Assembly: GCF_024748615.1 (NCBI RefSeq)
Contig: NZ_CP087168.1
Coordinates: forward strand, 3,968,001 to 4,032,000
Length of the DNA stretch: 64,000 nucleotides
Direction of reading: 5' to 3'
Origin: Pseudomonas sp. B21-048
GTDB lineage: Bacteria > Pseudomonadota > Gammaproteobacteria > Pseudomonadales > Pseudomonadaceae
The notes under the pieces: model-generated
Told to the model about the DNA's origin: nothing
Databases searched by the model: none
Seen by the model: the letters and a program-made list of their open reading frames with translations, nothing else
Made by a program: the position numbers and the translations under genes
Part shown: one piece after another, positions 7,926 to 15,546 of the stretch
Layout of the letters: every line of letters starts with the position of its first letter
Position numbering within the stretch: the first letter of the stretch is position 1

Positions 7926-8635
7926 TTTGCAGTTCCAATTTGCAGGTGCAGACGAAAATGCACCGGATCGAGCAGGCTCTCGACCTGTTCCATGAAGCGG
8001 TTCTGACGGTCGTAGGTGGTGCGCAGGGCCTTGAGGAATACCGTGCCCTCCGGGCGCCCGAGCAATTCGGCGTCTTCAGCGTTCAAGGGTTCGGCGCCGA
8101 TCCACTGATCGCCGTGGTCGCCGATGTAGCCGTAGGCGGCCAGCGTGATGGTCAGGGAGTCATCGATCAGGCCGACTCGCGGTAGGCCTTCCAGGCCTCC
8201 GGTGGCGGGCATCAATGAACGTTCAAGGGAGACCAGCGTGCCATCGGTACCGCGGCGGCGACGGTCGAGGGTGATGAACTGATCGGTGCCGAAACGGGGT
8301 AGCAAGTCCGGTCGGGTGACCGCCTCCAGCCGCAGCACTTCGGTATTGATCAACGCCCCGCTGTCGGCCAGCGCCTGAGCCCAGCCACTGCGCTGATCGA
8401 GCACCACACCGTCGAACGTGATGATCGACCCCACCCCGCTTTGCGTAGCGATGGAGTGGCGCCGTTTCAATTCGACCAGCGCTTCACGCAGCGTGCCACG
8501 GCTGACCTTGAATTCTTGAGCCAACTGATGTTCGCCAGGCAATAGAACGCCGTCCTCCATGAGGCCGTTTTCGATGCGCTGGACGAGCTCGTCGACCACC
8601 TGTTGTTTCTTGTCAAATCGTACCGGTCTAATCAT
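7922..8635 (-). CDS. GntR/HutC family regulator with UTRA domain (YegW-like)
   Basis: 237-aa repressor. The N-terminal winged helix (about 1-70) includes LLPGEHQLAQEFKVSRGTLREALVEL, split here as LLPGEHQLAQEF followed by KVSRGTLREALVEL. The C-terminal UTRA effector domain is seen from about 90 with FITLDRRRRGTDG, LVSLERSLMPA and VFLKALRTTYD near the end. It is the first gene of the hydrolase-permease-kinase operon, with an ATGA overlap to the next gene. ATG 8635 is chosen because the longer frame is REP-derived sequence and a perfect palindrome with the ribosome site lies just before it. Confidence 0.88.
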   Translation of the reverse strand: MIRPVRFDKKQQVVDELVQRIENGLMEDGVLLPGEHQLAQEFKVSRGTLREALVELKRRHSIATQSGVGSIITFDGVVLDQRSGWAQALADSGALINTEVLRLEAVTRPDLLPRFGTDQFITLDRRRRGTDGTLVSLERSLMPATGGLEGLPRVGLIDDSLTITLAAYGYIGDHGDQWIGAEPLNAEDAELLGRPEGTVFLKALRTTYDRQNRFMEQVESLLDPVHFRLHLQIGTAK

Positions 8636-8652
8636 GTACACCTCGGGTGTAC
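8636..8652 (-). promoter_or_regulatory. 17-bp palindrome over the ribosome site of the GntR/UTRA gene
   Basis: GTACACC-TCG-GGTGTAC is a perfect 7-3-7 inverted repeat directly next to the start codon, and its minus-strand GAGG is the probable Shine-Dalgarno. GntR regulators bind short palindromes of this type, so an autoregulatory operator is likely. Confidence 0.6.
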
Positions 8653-8721
8653 CGTCATAGCTGAAACGGTTCAGGGTGAGCAAGGGATATTTTGTGAAAG
8701 TCGGTGAAGGATCCTCCAGAC

Positions 8722-8831
8722 GATCGTTCCCATGCGCAGTAAAGGAATGCCTCAATGGACGCTCTGCGTCCGCTGATGGGACGCGGAGCGCCCCGGGCTG
8801 CATTCCCACGCAGAGCGTGGGAATGATTGGT
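8722..8831. repeat. Pseudomonas TTCCCACGC-type repeat unit
   Basis: A perfect 11-bp hairpin CATTCCCACGC/GCGTGGGAATG at 8801-8825. A degenerate opposite copy near 8724-8737 (ATCGTTCCCATGC) makes a larger inverted unit of about 110 bp. It separates the araH 3' end from the regulator gene and contains no gene. Confidence 0.65.
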
Positions 8832-8855
8832 GACAACCCGCTCCCACGAGTGAAA

Positions 8856-9824
8856 TCAGCGTTGTTTCAGTCGATCGATCACGACGGCCAGCAACAGGAT
8901 CGAACCGCGAATCACGTACTGATAAAACGTATCAATGTTCTTCAGGCTCATCGCATTCTCGATGATCGCCAGAATCAGCACCCCGGCAATCACATGCCGA
9001 ATCATCCCGATCCCGCCACTCAGCGACACCCCGCCGAGCACGCAAGCCGAGATCACCGTCAGCTCGAAGCCCTGGCCAATCATCGGCTGGCCAGACGTCA
9101 TGCGCGACGCCAGGATCACCCCGGCCAACGCACCGATCACACCGTGCACGGCGAAGATGATGATCTTGGTCCGGTCGACATTCACGCCGGCCAGCAACGC
9201 CGCTTCCTGGTTGCCGCCGATGGCCATGGTGTTACGCCCGTAGGTGGTGTAATTCAGCAACCAGCCGAAAAACAGGAAGCAGACAATAGTGATCAAAATC
9301 GGCACCGGCACGCCGAACAACTGACCATTACCGAAGACGAAGAACTGCTCCTGCGAAACGCCTACCGCTTTGCCGTTGGCAAAAATATAGGCCAGGCCAC
9401 GCACGATCTGCATCGTCGCCAGCGTGGTGATCAACGCATTGACCCGCAGCTTGGCGATCACGATGCCGTTGACCAGCCCGACCATCAGCCCCATCACCAG
9501 CGCCGCGCTGACGCCAAGGAATACGCTGTCGGTATCGCGCATCACCACCGCCGCGACGACGCCGGCGCAGGCAATCACCGAGCCCACCGACAAGTCGAAA
9601 TGCCCGGACGCCAGGCAATACAACATGGTGCATGCGGCAATCCCGGTGGTGGAAATCGCCAGGCCCAGACCGCGCATGTTCAGCGGCGACAGGAAGTTGT
9701 CGATCAGCAAGGTGCAGAGCACAAAGGTCCCGACGGCCGCCAGCAGCATCACCCAGTCGTCGAGAAAGCGCCGCAAGTCCAGCGGTTTGCGCGGGGTTGG
9801 CAAAGCATTGTTTTGGATGGTCAT
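8856..9824 (-). CDS. araH: L-arabinose/galactose-type sugar ABC transporter permease
   Basis: 322-aa inner-membrane permease of the RbsC/AraH branch. It has eight to ten hydrophobic segments, the conserved GHFDLSVGSVIACAGV block near 75, and the EAA-like segment AVHGVIGALAGVILASRMTSG near 230. ATG 9824 is preferred to GTG 9830 because it has GAGAGG five bases away. The gap after araG is only 9 bp. It works with AraG and AraF to import L-arabinose; the D-galactose stereochemistry is similar, so galactose is also plausible. Confidence 0.9.
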   Translation of the reverse strand: MTIQNNALPTPRKPLDLRRFLDDWVMLLAAVGTFVLCTLLIDNFLSPLNMRGLGLAISTTGIAACTMLYCLASGHFDLSVGSVIACAGVVAAVVMRDTDSVFLGVSAALVMGLMVGLVNGIVIAKLRVNALITTLATMQIVRGLAYIFANGKAVGVSQEQFFVFGNGQLFGVPVPILITIVCFLFFGWLLNYTTYGRNTMAIGGNQEAALLAGVNVDRTKIIIFAVHGVIGALAGVILASRMTSGQPMIGQGFELTVISACVLGGVSLSGGIGMIRHVIAGVLILAIIENAMSLKNIDTFYQYVIRGSILLLAVVIDRLKQR

Positions 9825-9833
9825 AGTCACCTC

Positions 9834-11378
9834 TCAGTTCGCCACGTCGGCAGCGCGTTGGCGTGGCAACGCCAGTTGCAGCAGGCTGAATTCATTGGCT
9901 TGTTCACGGGTCAGTTCGCCGCGCATCGCGCCTTCGCAGAGCACCAGGATGCGGTCGGAAATGCCCATGACTTCCATCAGGTCGCTGGACACCACAATCA
10001 CCGCGATGCCGCTGGCCGCCAGGTTATGGATGATCTGGTAGATCTCGGCTTTTGCCCCGATGTCGATGCCCCGGGTGGGCTCGTCGAGCAGCAGGACTTT
10101 CATCGGCATCGACAGCCAGCGACCGAGAATCGCCTTCTGCTGATTGCCGCCAGACAGGTACATGATTTTCTGCGCCGCGTTCGGTGTCTTCACCTTCAGC
10201 GCCTTGATCTGCTTGTCGGCATTGTCCTTTTCCCACAAGCCGCGCAACAGGCAGCCGAAGGTGGAATGGGCGCCGCGAGCGCTGATGTTGATGTTCTCGG
10301 CGACGCTGGCGAGCGGCAGGATGCCCTCCTTCTTGCGGTCCTCGGGGCACAACAGAATTCCCGCCGCGATGGCATCGCGCGGCGAATGCAATTTCAGTTC
10401 ACGACCGCGCAGCTCCAGGCGCCCGGCGGTGTTACGCGTGAGCCCGCTGAGCATCCGGAACAGCTCGGTGCGCCCGGCCCCGACCAGGCCGAACAGCCCG
10501 AGGATTTCACCCTTGTGCGCCTCGAAACTTACCGGCTCACGCAAGCCCGGCCCCAGTAATCCGTCGACCTTTAGCGCCACTGCGCCGCGCGGACGGCTGC
10601 GGTAATCGTAGATGTCCTGAATGTCGCGACCAACCATGCACGTCACTAACTGATCATGGGTCAGCGCGCTCATGTCCTCGAAGGTGCGCACAAAGCGACC
10701 GTCCTTGAACACCGTCACCGCGTTGCAGATACGGAACACTTCTTCCATGCGATGGGAGACGTAAAGCACCACTTTACCTTCGTCACGCAGGCGCCCGATG
10801 ATCGCCATCAAGCGATCGATTTCCCGTGCCGACAGGCTGCTGGTGGGTTCGTCGAACGCAATTACATGCGCCCCACGAGACAACGCCTTGGCGATTTCCA
10901 CCAGTTGCCGCTGGCCGAGGGATAGGCGCCCGACTTTCTCTTGCGGGTCGATTTCATCGGCCAGGCCTTTAAGACAGGCCAAGGCCTGTTGCCGCAAAAC
11001 GCCGCGATTGATCAGGCCGAAACTCGCCGGCAGATGCCCAAGAAACAGGTTCTCGGCCACGGTCATTTCCGGCACCAGGTGCAGCTCCTGATGAATCACC
11101 GCGACCCCGCTGCCAATGCTGTCGGCGGTGGACTTGAAGACCCTCGTCTGCTCGCCGATCTGCAGATCGCCACTGCTCGGCGTATAAGCACCGCCAAGGA
11201 TTTTCAGCAGCGTGGATTTACCGGCACCGTTCTCGCCCATCAAGGCGTGAACTTGCCCCGGATGGGCGACGAAGCTGATGCCGTCCAGCGCCTTCACCCC
11301 GGGAAAGGTTTTGCCGATCCCGTTGAAGCGCAGGCTGCCGCCAATGCTCTGTTGATCTGTCTGTACGTGTGCGTGCAT
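9834..11378 (-). CDS. araG: Sugar ABC transporter ATP-binding protein, twin ABC domains
   Basis: 514 aa, close to E. coli AraG (504). The first ABC half has Walker A GENGAGKST near 48, signature LSLGQRQLVEIAKAL and Walker B VIAFDEPTSS. The second half has a degenerate Walker A GLVGAGRTEL near 299, normal for this subfamily, with signature LSGGNQQKAILGRWL and Walker B VLLLDEPTRG. It energises AraH on the cytoplasmic face. It lies between araF and araH in the usual order, with GAGGTG before its ATG. Confidence 0.92.
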   Translation of the reverse strand: MHAHVQTDQQSIGGSLRFNGIGKTFPGVKALDGISFVAHPGQVHALMGENGAGKSTLLKILGGAYTPSSGDLQIGEQTRVFKSTADSIGSGVAVIHQELHLVPEMTVAENLFLGHLPASFGLINRGVLRQQALACLKGLADEIDPQEKVGRLSLGQRQLVEIAKALSRGAHVIAFDEPTSSLSAREIDRLMAIIGRLRDEGKVVLYVSHRMEEVFRICNAVTVFKDGRFVRTFEDMSALTHDQLVTCMVGRDIQDIYDYRSRPRGAVALKVDGLLGPGLREPVSFEAHKGEILGLFGLVGAGRTELFRMLSGLTRNTAGRLELRGRELKLHSPRDAIAAGILLCPEDRKKEGILPLASVAENINISARGAHSTFGCLLRGLWEKDNADKQIKALKVKTPNAAQKIMYLSGGNQQKAILGRWLSMPMKVLLLDEPTRGIDIGAKAEIYQIIHNLAASGIAVIVVSSDLMEVMGISDRILVLCEGAMRGELTREQANEFSLLQLALPRQRAADVAN

Positions 11379-11444
11379 AAACCCACCTCATCACACCGGT
11401 CAGGCAACCCCGTCGCCAGGGCTGCCGATGAAATCAACCGCGCC

Positions 11445-12449
11445 TCAGTTCCACAGGCCGATCTTTTCCAGTTCCTGCTTGAAGTTGTCGCGCGTGATCA
11501 GCGTAACGTCGTCCATCGCGGTGTATTTCGGCGGTTCTTTGCCGGTGGTGACCCACTCGTACATCATGCTCGCGGTGTTGTAGCCCTCGATGTGCGGGCT
11601 CGGCAGCATCGAGCCGAAAAAGCCGCTGTTGGGCTTCTTCAGTTCGCCGATGGCATCGGTGCCGTTGATGCCGATGCCGATCACGTTGGTCGCGGCAAAA
11701 CCGGCGCTTTCGGTAGCGCGCACGCCGCCCAGCACGGTGTTGTCGTTCATGCCGCCGATGATCAGGTTTTTCGCCGCGCCCGGAAGCTTCACCAAGGCTG
11801 AGTTGGTGGCGTCCATGCTGCCCGGTACGTCGAGGGTTTTCAGCGCCGAGAAGAGGATGTGGTCTTTCGGCATACCGGCGTCTTCCAGCGCTTTGACAGA
11901 ACCGTCAGTGCGTTTCTTGCCGGTGTCGAGTTCGTTGTAGGTGTTGATCACCGCGTAGGTGTCTTTCCATTCCCAACCGCGTTTTTTCGCTTCGGCAGCC
12001 ATGGCGACGCCCTGTTTCTGGCCGACTTCGAAAGCGGCCATGCCGAGGTACGGCACGTGCTCCATGAACTTGCCGCCGGCATCGACGAAACGGTCATCGA
12101 CGGCGATCACTTTCAACCCGTTGAGCTTGGCCTTGGCCATGATGGCCGGGCCAAGGGAGACGTCCGGCGGGCAAATCACGAAGCCCTTGGCGCCGTTGGC
12201 CGCCAGGCTGTCGATGGCCGAGAGGGTTTTCTCGCCGTCAGGCACGGCGATCTTGATGAGGGTGAAGCCTTTGTCCTTGCCGGCTTTTTCGGCGAAGGCC
12301 CATTCGGTCTGGAACCAGGGCTCTTCCGCTTGCTTGACCAGAAAACCGATCTTCACTTCCTCGGCCGCCAGCAACGTACTGCTCAGGCTGACCGCGGTAA
12401 CCGCCAAAGCGGCACAGCACAGGGAACGGATCCCACGACGACGTTTCAT
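11445..12449 (-). CDS. araF: L-arabinose-binding periplasmic protein
   Basis: 334-aa solute-binding protein. A Sec signal occupies roughly residues 1-28 (RRRGIRSLCCAALAV... ending LLAAEE). The mature protein starts VKIGFLVKQAEEPWFQTEW and has the type-I periplasmic binding fold. Family ligand-site residues are visible in GGMNDNTVLGGVRA and IGINGTDAIGEL. It is the first gene of araFGH, with AAGGAG before the ATG. A 27-bp palindrome at 12516-12542 upstream matches the regulator's own upstream site. It delivers L-arabinose, and possibly D-galactose, to AraGH. Confidence 0.92.
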   Translation of the reverse strand: MKRRRGIRSLCCAALAVTAVSLSSTLLAAEEVKIGFLVKQAEEPWFQTEWAFAEKAGKDKGFTLIKIAVPDGEKTLSAIDSLAANGAKGFVICPPDVSLGPAIMAKAKLNGLKVIAVDDRFVDAGGKFMEHVPYLGMAAFEVGQKQGVAMAAEAKKRGWEWKDTYAVINTYNELDTGKKRTDGSVKALEDAGMPKDHILFSALKTLDVPGSMDATNSALVKLPGAAKNLIIGGMNDNTVLGGVRATESAGFAATNVIGIGINGTDAIGELKKPNSGFFGSMLPSPHIEGYNTASMMYEWVTTGKEPPKYTAMDDVTLITRDNFKQELEKIGLWN

Positions 12450-12515
12450 AATCTGACTCCTTGTTATTTTTTTTGAGCGTTATTTGAAAGCCAATACAGC
12501 GGTCAAAGCCTGCAA

Positions 12516-12542
12516 CCAATAGTCATATCGTATGATGATTGG
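12516..12542 (-). promoter_or_regulatory. Palindromic operator upstream of araF
   Basis: CCAATAGTCATA-TCG-TATGATGATTGG has 12-bp arms with 10 matches. The minus strand contains AATCATCATACGAT, 13 of 14 identical to AATCATCATATGAT upstream of the FCD regulator (15370-15383). FadR/FCD-type GntR sites are often AT-rich palindromes of this style. Confidence 0.6.
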
Positions 12543-12579
12543 ATTTCAGACGTAGTTTCGCGCTTCAAACCCGGATTAT

Positions 12580-13398
12580 TCAGTCGTGGTACATGACCGA
12601 GCGCCCACCATCGACGGTGATGCATGAAGCATTAATGAACGGCGCTTCATCGCTGGCCAGGAACACAGCGGTCATCGCCACTTCAATCGGCTGGCCGATA
12701 CGCCGCGGTGGATGCAGGTCGAAGGCCCGTTGACGTTCGGCATGGGGGTCGGCAAAACCGTTCCAGTAATCGACGTTCAGTTGGGTTTCGATGTAGCCCG
12801 GCGCGATGGCGTTGACGCGAATGCCTTTGGGTGCGTATTCAATGCCCAAGGCGCGGGTCAGGCCCAGCAAACCATGCTTGGCCACCGGGTACGGGAAGCA
12901 ACCGGGAATGATGTGAGTGGAATGGGTGGAGGCAATGTTGATGATGCTACCGATGCCCTGTTCGATCATTTGCGGCAACACGGCTTTGCAGCCATACCAG
13001 GCGCCGTCCAGGTCGATGGCGAAGCAGCGACGCCAGTCTTCCTCGGTCATTTGCAGCGGATCGCGGAATACGTTGACCCCGGCGCAGTTGACCAGCACGT
13101 CGATTCGGCCGTGAAGTTCGATGGCCAATCCGGCCATGGCGTGCAGGTCTTGCTGGCGTGACACGTCGGCCTTGATCGCCACGACATCCGCGCCTTGTTC
13201 ACGCCAGTGCGCCGCGACTTTTTCGACTTTCTCGGCCTGGATATCGCTGATGACCAGATTGGCCTGCTGAGAGGCGAAGGTCGCGACAATCGCTTCGCCG
13301 ATTCCCTGAGCCGCGCCGGTCAGCAGCACGACTTTGTTTTTCAGGCGCTCACCCTTGGGCGGTTCGGGCTCCGGTGGCAAGGAAAGAGGCTCAGCCAT
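12580..13398 (-). CDS. SDR family sugar dehydrogenase (L-arabinose/D-galactose 1-dehydrogenase candidate)
   Basis: 272-aa NAD(P)-dependent short-chain dehydrogenase. The cofactor motif TGAAQGIGEAI is at about 27-37, NCAG near 108, catalytic Ser in NIASTHS near 155, and the YxxxK motif in YPVAKHG near 169. The C-terminus ends DGGRSVMYHD. The first 18 residues are a Pro/Glu-rich extension before KNKVVLLTG. Neighbours (lactonase upstream, AraFGH downstream, dgoKA 11 kb away) suggest oxidation of an aldose to its lactone in the non-phosphorylative pathway; the exact sugar is inferred. Its start overlaps a 55-aa upstream reading frame by 8 bp, yet it has its own AGGAGTG site. Confidence 0.85.
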   Translation of the reverse strand: MAEPLSLPPEPEPPKGERLKNKVVLLTGAAQGIGEAIVATFASQQANLVISDIQAEKVEKVAAHWREQGADVVAIKADVSRQQDLHAMAGLAIELHGRIDVLVNCAGVNVFRDPLQMTEEDWRRCFAIDLDGAWYGCKAVLPQMIEQGIGSIINIASTHSTHIIPGCFPYPVAKHGLLGLTRALGIEYAPKGIRVNAIAPGYIETQLNVDYWNGFADPHAERQRAFDLHPPRRIGQPIEVAMTAVFLASDEAPFINASCITVDGGRSVMYHD

Positions 13399-13558
13399 GG
13401 ATCAACACTCCTGTTCGAAGGCACGACGAAAACCGGACATCTGTCGATGTCCGGTCGAATAGCTTTTGGGAATGGGCAGGCAGGCGCGAAAACACCCGGG
13501 CGTCGAGGCGGCCTGAAGCACTGACTCCGTAAGGGAGTGCGGTGGAATATCGCTGCAT
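13391..13558 (-). CDS. Possible 55-aa leader peptide upstream of the SDR gene
   Basis: Begins with ATG 13558 behind AACAGGTGACGTG, almost the same initiation region as dgoK (AACAGGTGAAGCG), and ends 8 bp inside the SDR gene. The peptide is Ser/Arg/Leu rich without a recognisable domain. It contains an internal hairpin with a U run (13433-13454). Strong initiation signals and the overlap suggest it is translated and may couple or attenuate SDR expression. It may also be a by-product of duplicating the promoter cassette. Existence as a protein is uncertain. Confidence 0.4.
   Translation of the reverse strand: MQRYSTALPYGVSASGRLDARVFSRLPAHSQKLFDRTSTDVRFSSCLRTGVLIHG
13430..13454 (-). terminator. 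Possible attenuator hairpin before the SDR gene
   Basis: On the minus strand a 9-bp stem ACCGGACAT/ATGTCCGGT with a 6-nt loop is followed by TTT. It lies inside the 55-aa frame, 32 bp before the SDR start, and resembles an intrinsic terminator in a leader. Confidence 0.45.
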
Positions 13559-13610
13559 CACGTCACCTGTTTGTTTTTTTAAGTGTGAGTGCGTGTAACT
13601 GATGGGGCCG

Positions 13611-13666
13611 ACTATAAACCCGACCACCCAATAATCTCAATATATAATTTTGCGTCCCATATTTTG
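13611..13666 (-). promoter_or_regulatory. SDR-operon promoter and operator, near-duplicate of the dgoK one
   Basis: TTGAGA (13640-13635), an 18-bp spacer and TATAGT (13616-13611), with CAAAATAT-N13-ATATATTG over the -35 (13638-13666). All element spacings equal those at 1654-1709. It begins only a few bases after the lactonase stop, so the SDR gene has its own promoter. Confidence 0.7.
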
Positions 13667-13670
13667 GGAT

Positions 13671-14546
13671 TTATCCAGCAAACCGCCGACAGGCTTTTCC
13701 GGGCACATCCACTCGAATCGATAACAGCGCACCGTCCAGCGGGTGATTGAGCGGGCTTGCGGCGCTGGTGATGTACAGGGTCTTGAAGTCTTCGCCACCG
13801 AACACACAACTGGTGGGACGGCTGACCGGCAGTTCGATCATCCGATCCACATAGCCGTCCGGGTTCAGCCTGAGCAGACAACTGCCGTCCCAACGGGCAT
13901 TCCAAAGATAGCCCTCGGTATCCATCGCCGAGCCGTCGGGGCCGCCACGTTCGTGGGGGCCAAACCAGACATAGGCGGTGTCCAGATTGCCGTCGGTATG
14001 GATGAAACGCCGATAAAGCGTTTTGTCGAGGCTGTCGGCGAAATACAGGGTTGTGCCGTCGTCGCTCCACAGCAACGTGTTGGGGATGCCTAACCCTCGA
14101 AGCAGCGGCGTGACCCGCGCATCGCGGTCGACGCGAAACAGGCCACCGGACCGGCGCACGACGGGCAAATCTTCGCCCTGCTCACCGATGTTGTTTTGCA
14201 TGGTGCCCAACCAGAGCCGGCCCTGGGCATCGCAGCGGGCTTCGTTGGGGCGATTGCCGGGTTGCGGATCGGCAATGCAGAACAAGGTCAGCCGAGGTTC
14301 CAGGCCTGGAGAATCCAGATCCAGCCGATAAACCCCACTGCTCAATGTCACCAGGGCATCGCCGCTTTCGCAGGGGATGAACGCGGACACGTGCTCCGGC
14401 ATCTGCCAGATTTGCACATTGGCGCCGATCAGCCTGAGCGCTTGTTTACCGGCGATATCTACCCAATACAGCGCCTGGGTCGGTGCATCCCAGAACGGGC
14501 CTTCGCCGAGTTGCGCACGGTGTCCGGTAACCGCAGTCCACGTCAT
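13671..14546 (-). CDS. SMP-30/gluconolactonase family sugar lactonase
   Basis: 291-aa six-bladed beta-propeller lactonase. The metal ligand Glu is in QLGEGPFWD near 13-21. NRPNEARCDAQGRLWLGTM near 98 holds the conserved Asn/Asp region, and ERGGPDGSAMDTEGYLWNA near 200 carries the other metal-binding Asp. It hydrolyses the aldonolactone formed by the neighbouring dehydrogenase (galactono- or arabinonolactone by context). It lies 41 bp after the FCD regulator with AGGAGG before the ATG, so the two are probably co-transcribed. Confidence 0.88.
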   Translation of the reverse strand: MTWTAVTGHRAQLGEGPFWDAPTQALYWVDIAGKQALRLIGANVQIWQMPEHVSAFIPCESGDALVTLSSGVYRLDLDSPGLEPRLTLFCIADPQPGNRPNEARCDAQGRLWLGTMQNNIGEQGEDLPVVRRSGGLFRVDRDARVTPLLRGLGIPNTLLWSDDGTTLYFADSLDKTLYRRFIHTDGNLDTAYVWFGPHERGGPDGSAMDTEGYLWNARWDGSCLLRLNPDGYVDRMIELPVSRPTSCVFGGEDFKTLYITSAASPLNHPLDGALLSIRVDVPGKACRRFAG

Positions 14547-14587
14547 GAAACCTCCTTTTTTATTGCTTTTATGTAGGTTCTTTATTG

Positions 14588-15304
14588 TTAGCTGGCCTTT
14601 TTGTCGGCCATGACTTGGGGGTAGAAACGTTTGATCGCCAGGTCGGCGTTATCGATCAGCGTCATGCAGGCCCACACACCCCGCGCGGCATCCCGGGCGG
14701 CGATGGCATCGGCCATGTCTTTGTGAATCGGCAAGGTTCGGCGCAGTTCGTCCGGGTCAGCGGCAGACACTTCGAAAGACACGGCCAGCAACGCGCCAAG
14801 GGCCGGGACCATTTGTTCGATGAATTGATTGTGGCTGGCGGCGAGAATGCACTCATGGAAGAACTGGTCGGCGCGGTTGTAATCGATGCCGCTGTTCACT
14901 GCCCGTTCCAGCGCGTTATAGGCCTGGAGCACGGCTTGCACTTGTTCCACCGTCGCCCGCTCGCAGGCCCAGCGCACCGCCATGGGTTCGATGGTGCGGC
15001 GCAGGTCGAGCAAGTCGTCGACGAAGTTTTCCGGTAAGCCGCTGCGCGACAGCCAGCCAACGACTTGCGGATCAAAGAGGTTCCAGCGCCGCACCGGCAA
15101 TACGCGTGTGCCAACCTTCGGCCCGACTTCAAGCATGCCTTTGGCCACCAGGGTTTTGATGGCTTCGCGGATGACCGTACGACTGACACCGAGCTGCTCG
15201 CCCAGATCGGCTTCGACCTTGATGGTTTCGCCGGGCTTTACCTGGCCGGCAGCAATCCAGCACCCCAGCCAGTCGACCGTCGACGCATGAAAACTGCTGG
15301 ACAT
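14588..15304 (-). CDS. FadR-subfamily GntR regulator with FCD domain
   Basis: 238 aa. The N-terminal winged helix has IKVEADLGEQLGVSRTVIREAIKTL at about 30-54, quoted here in part as LGVSRTVIREAIKTL. The C-terminal FCD domain holds the metal-binding residues: Asp in YNRADQFFHECILAASH and the paired histidine region LPIHKDMADAI. FCD regulators of sugar-acid pathways sense aldonates or keto-deoxy acids. ATG 15304 is chosen over GTG 15310 because GAGG stands five bases before it. It is likely the regulator of the lactonase and araFGH through the shared AATCATCATAYGAT site. Confidence 0.88.
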   Translation of the reverse strand: MSSSFHASTVDWLGCWIAAGQVKPGETIKVEADLGEQLGVSRTVIREAIKTLVAKGMLEVGPKVGTRVLPVRRWNLFDPQVVGWLSRSGLPENFVDDLLDLRRTIEPMAVRWACERATVEQVQAVLQAYNALERAVNSGIDYNRADQFFHECILAASHNQFIEQMVPALGALLAVSFEVSAADPDELRRTLPIHKDMADAIAARDAARGVWACMTLIDNADLAIKRFYPQVMADKKAS

Positions 15305-15369
15305 GGGCACCTCGTCGACCGGCGATAAAAAACAAACGGCACACAGCCGTTCACATGGGGGGCCACGCT

Positions 15370-15383
15370 AATCATCATATGAT
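15370..15383. promoter_or_regulatory. Upstream site of the FCD regulator, shared with araF
   Basis: AATCATCATATGAT, including the palindrome ATCATATGAT, 66 bp before the regulator start. Thirteen of 14 bases match the minus-strand site in front of araF (12540-12527). The likely role is autoregulation. Confidence 0.55.
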
Positions 15384-15546
15384 TGGGTGTCAATTGGATT
15401 TTCAGGTGCCCCGCCAATACGGACATGGCTGTTCGTCCGAATCCTGCTCGAAGCGCTTTGATCCCATCCACTTTGTAAACTACGGTTAGCCGCAACAGAT
15501 CAGGCCGTCAGCGATCTGCTCCCCTTCAAATCCGCTATTGATAGGT

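Noticed and set aside
8676..10559. 627-aa plus-strand frame opposite araG and araH
   Set aside because: Composition is Gln/His/Arg rich, typical of an antisense shadow of GC-rich genes, while the minus-strand genes carry full ABC motifs.
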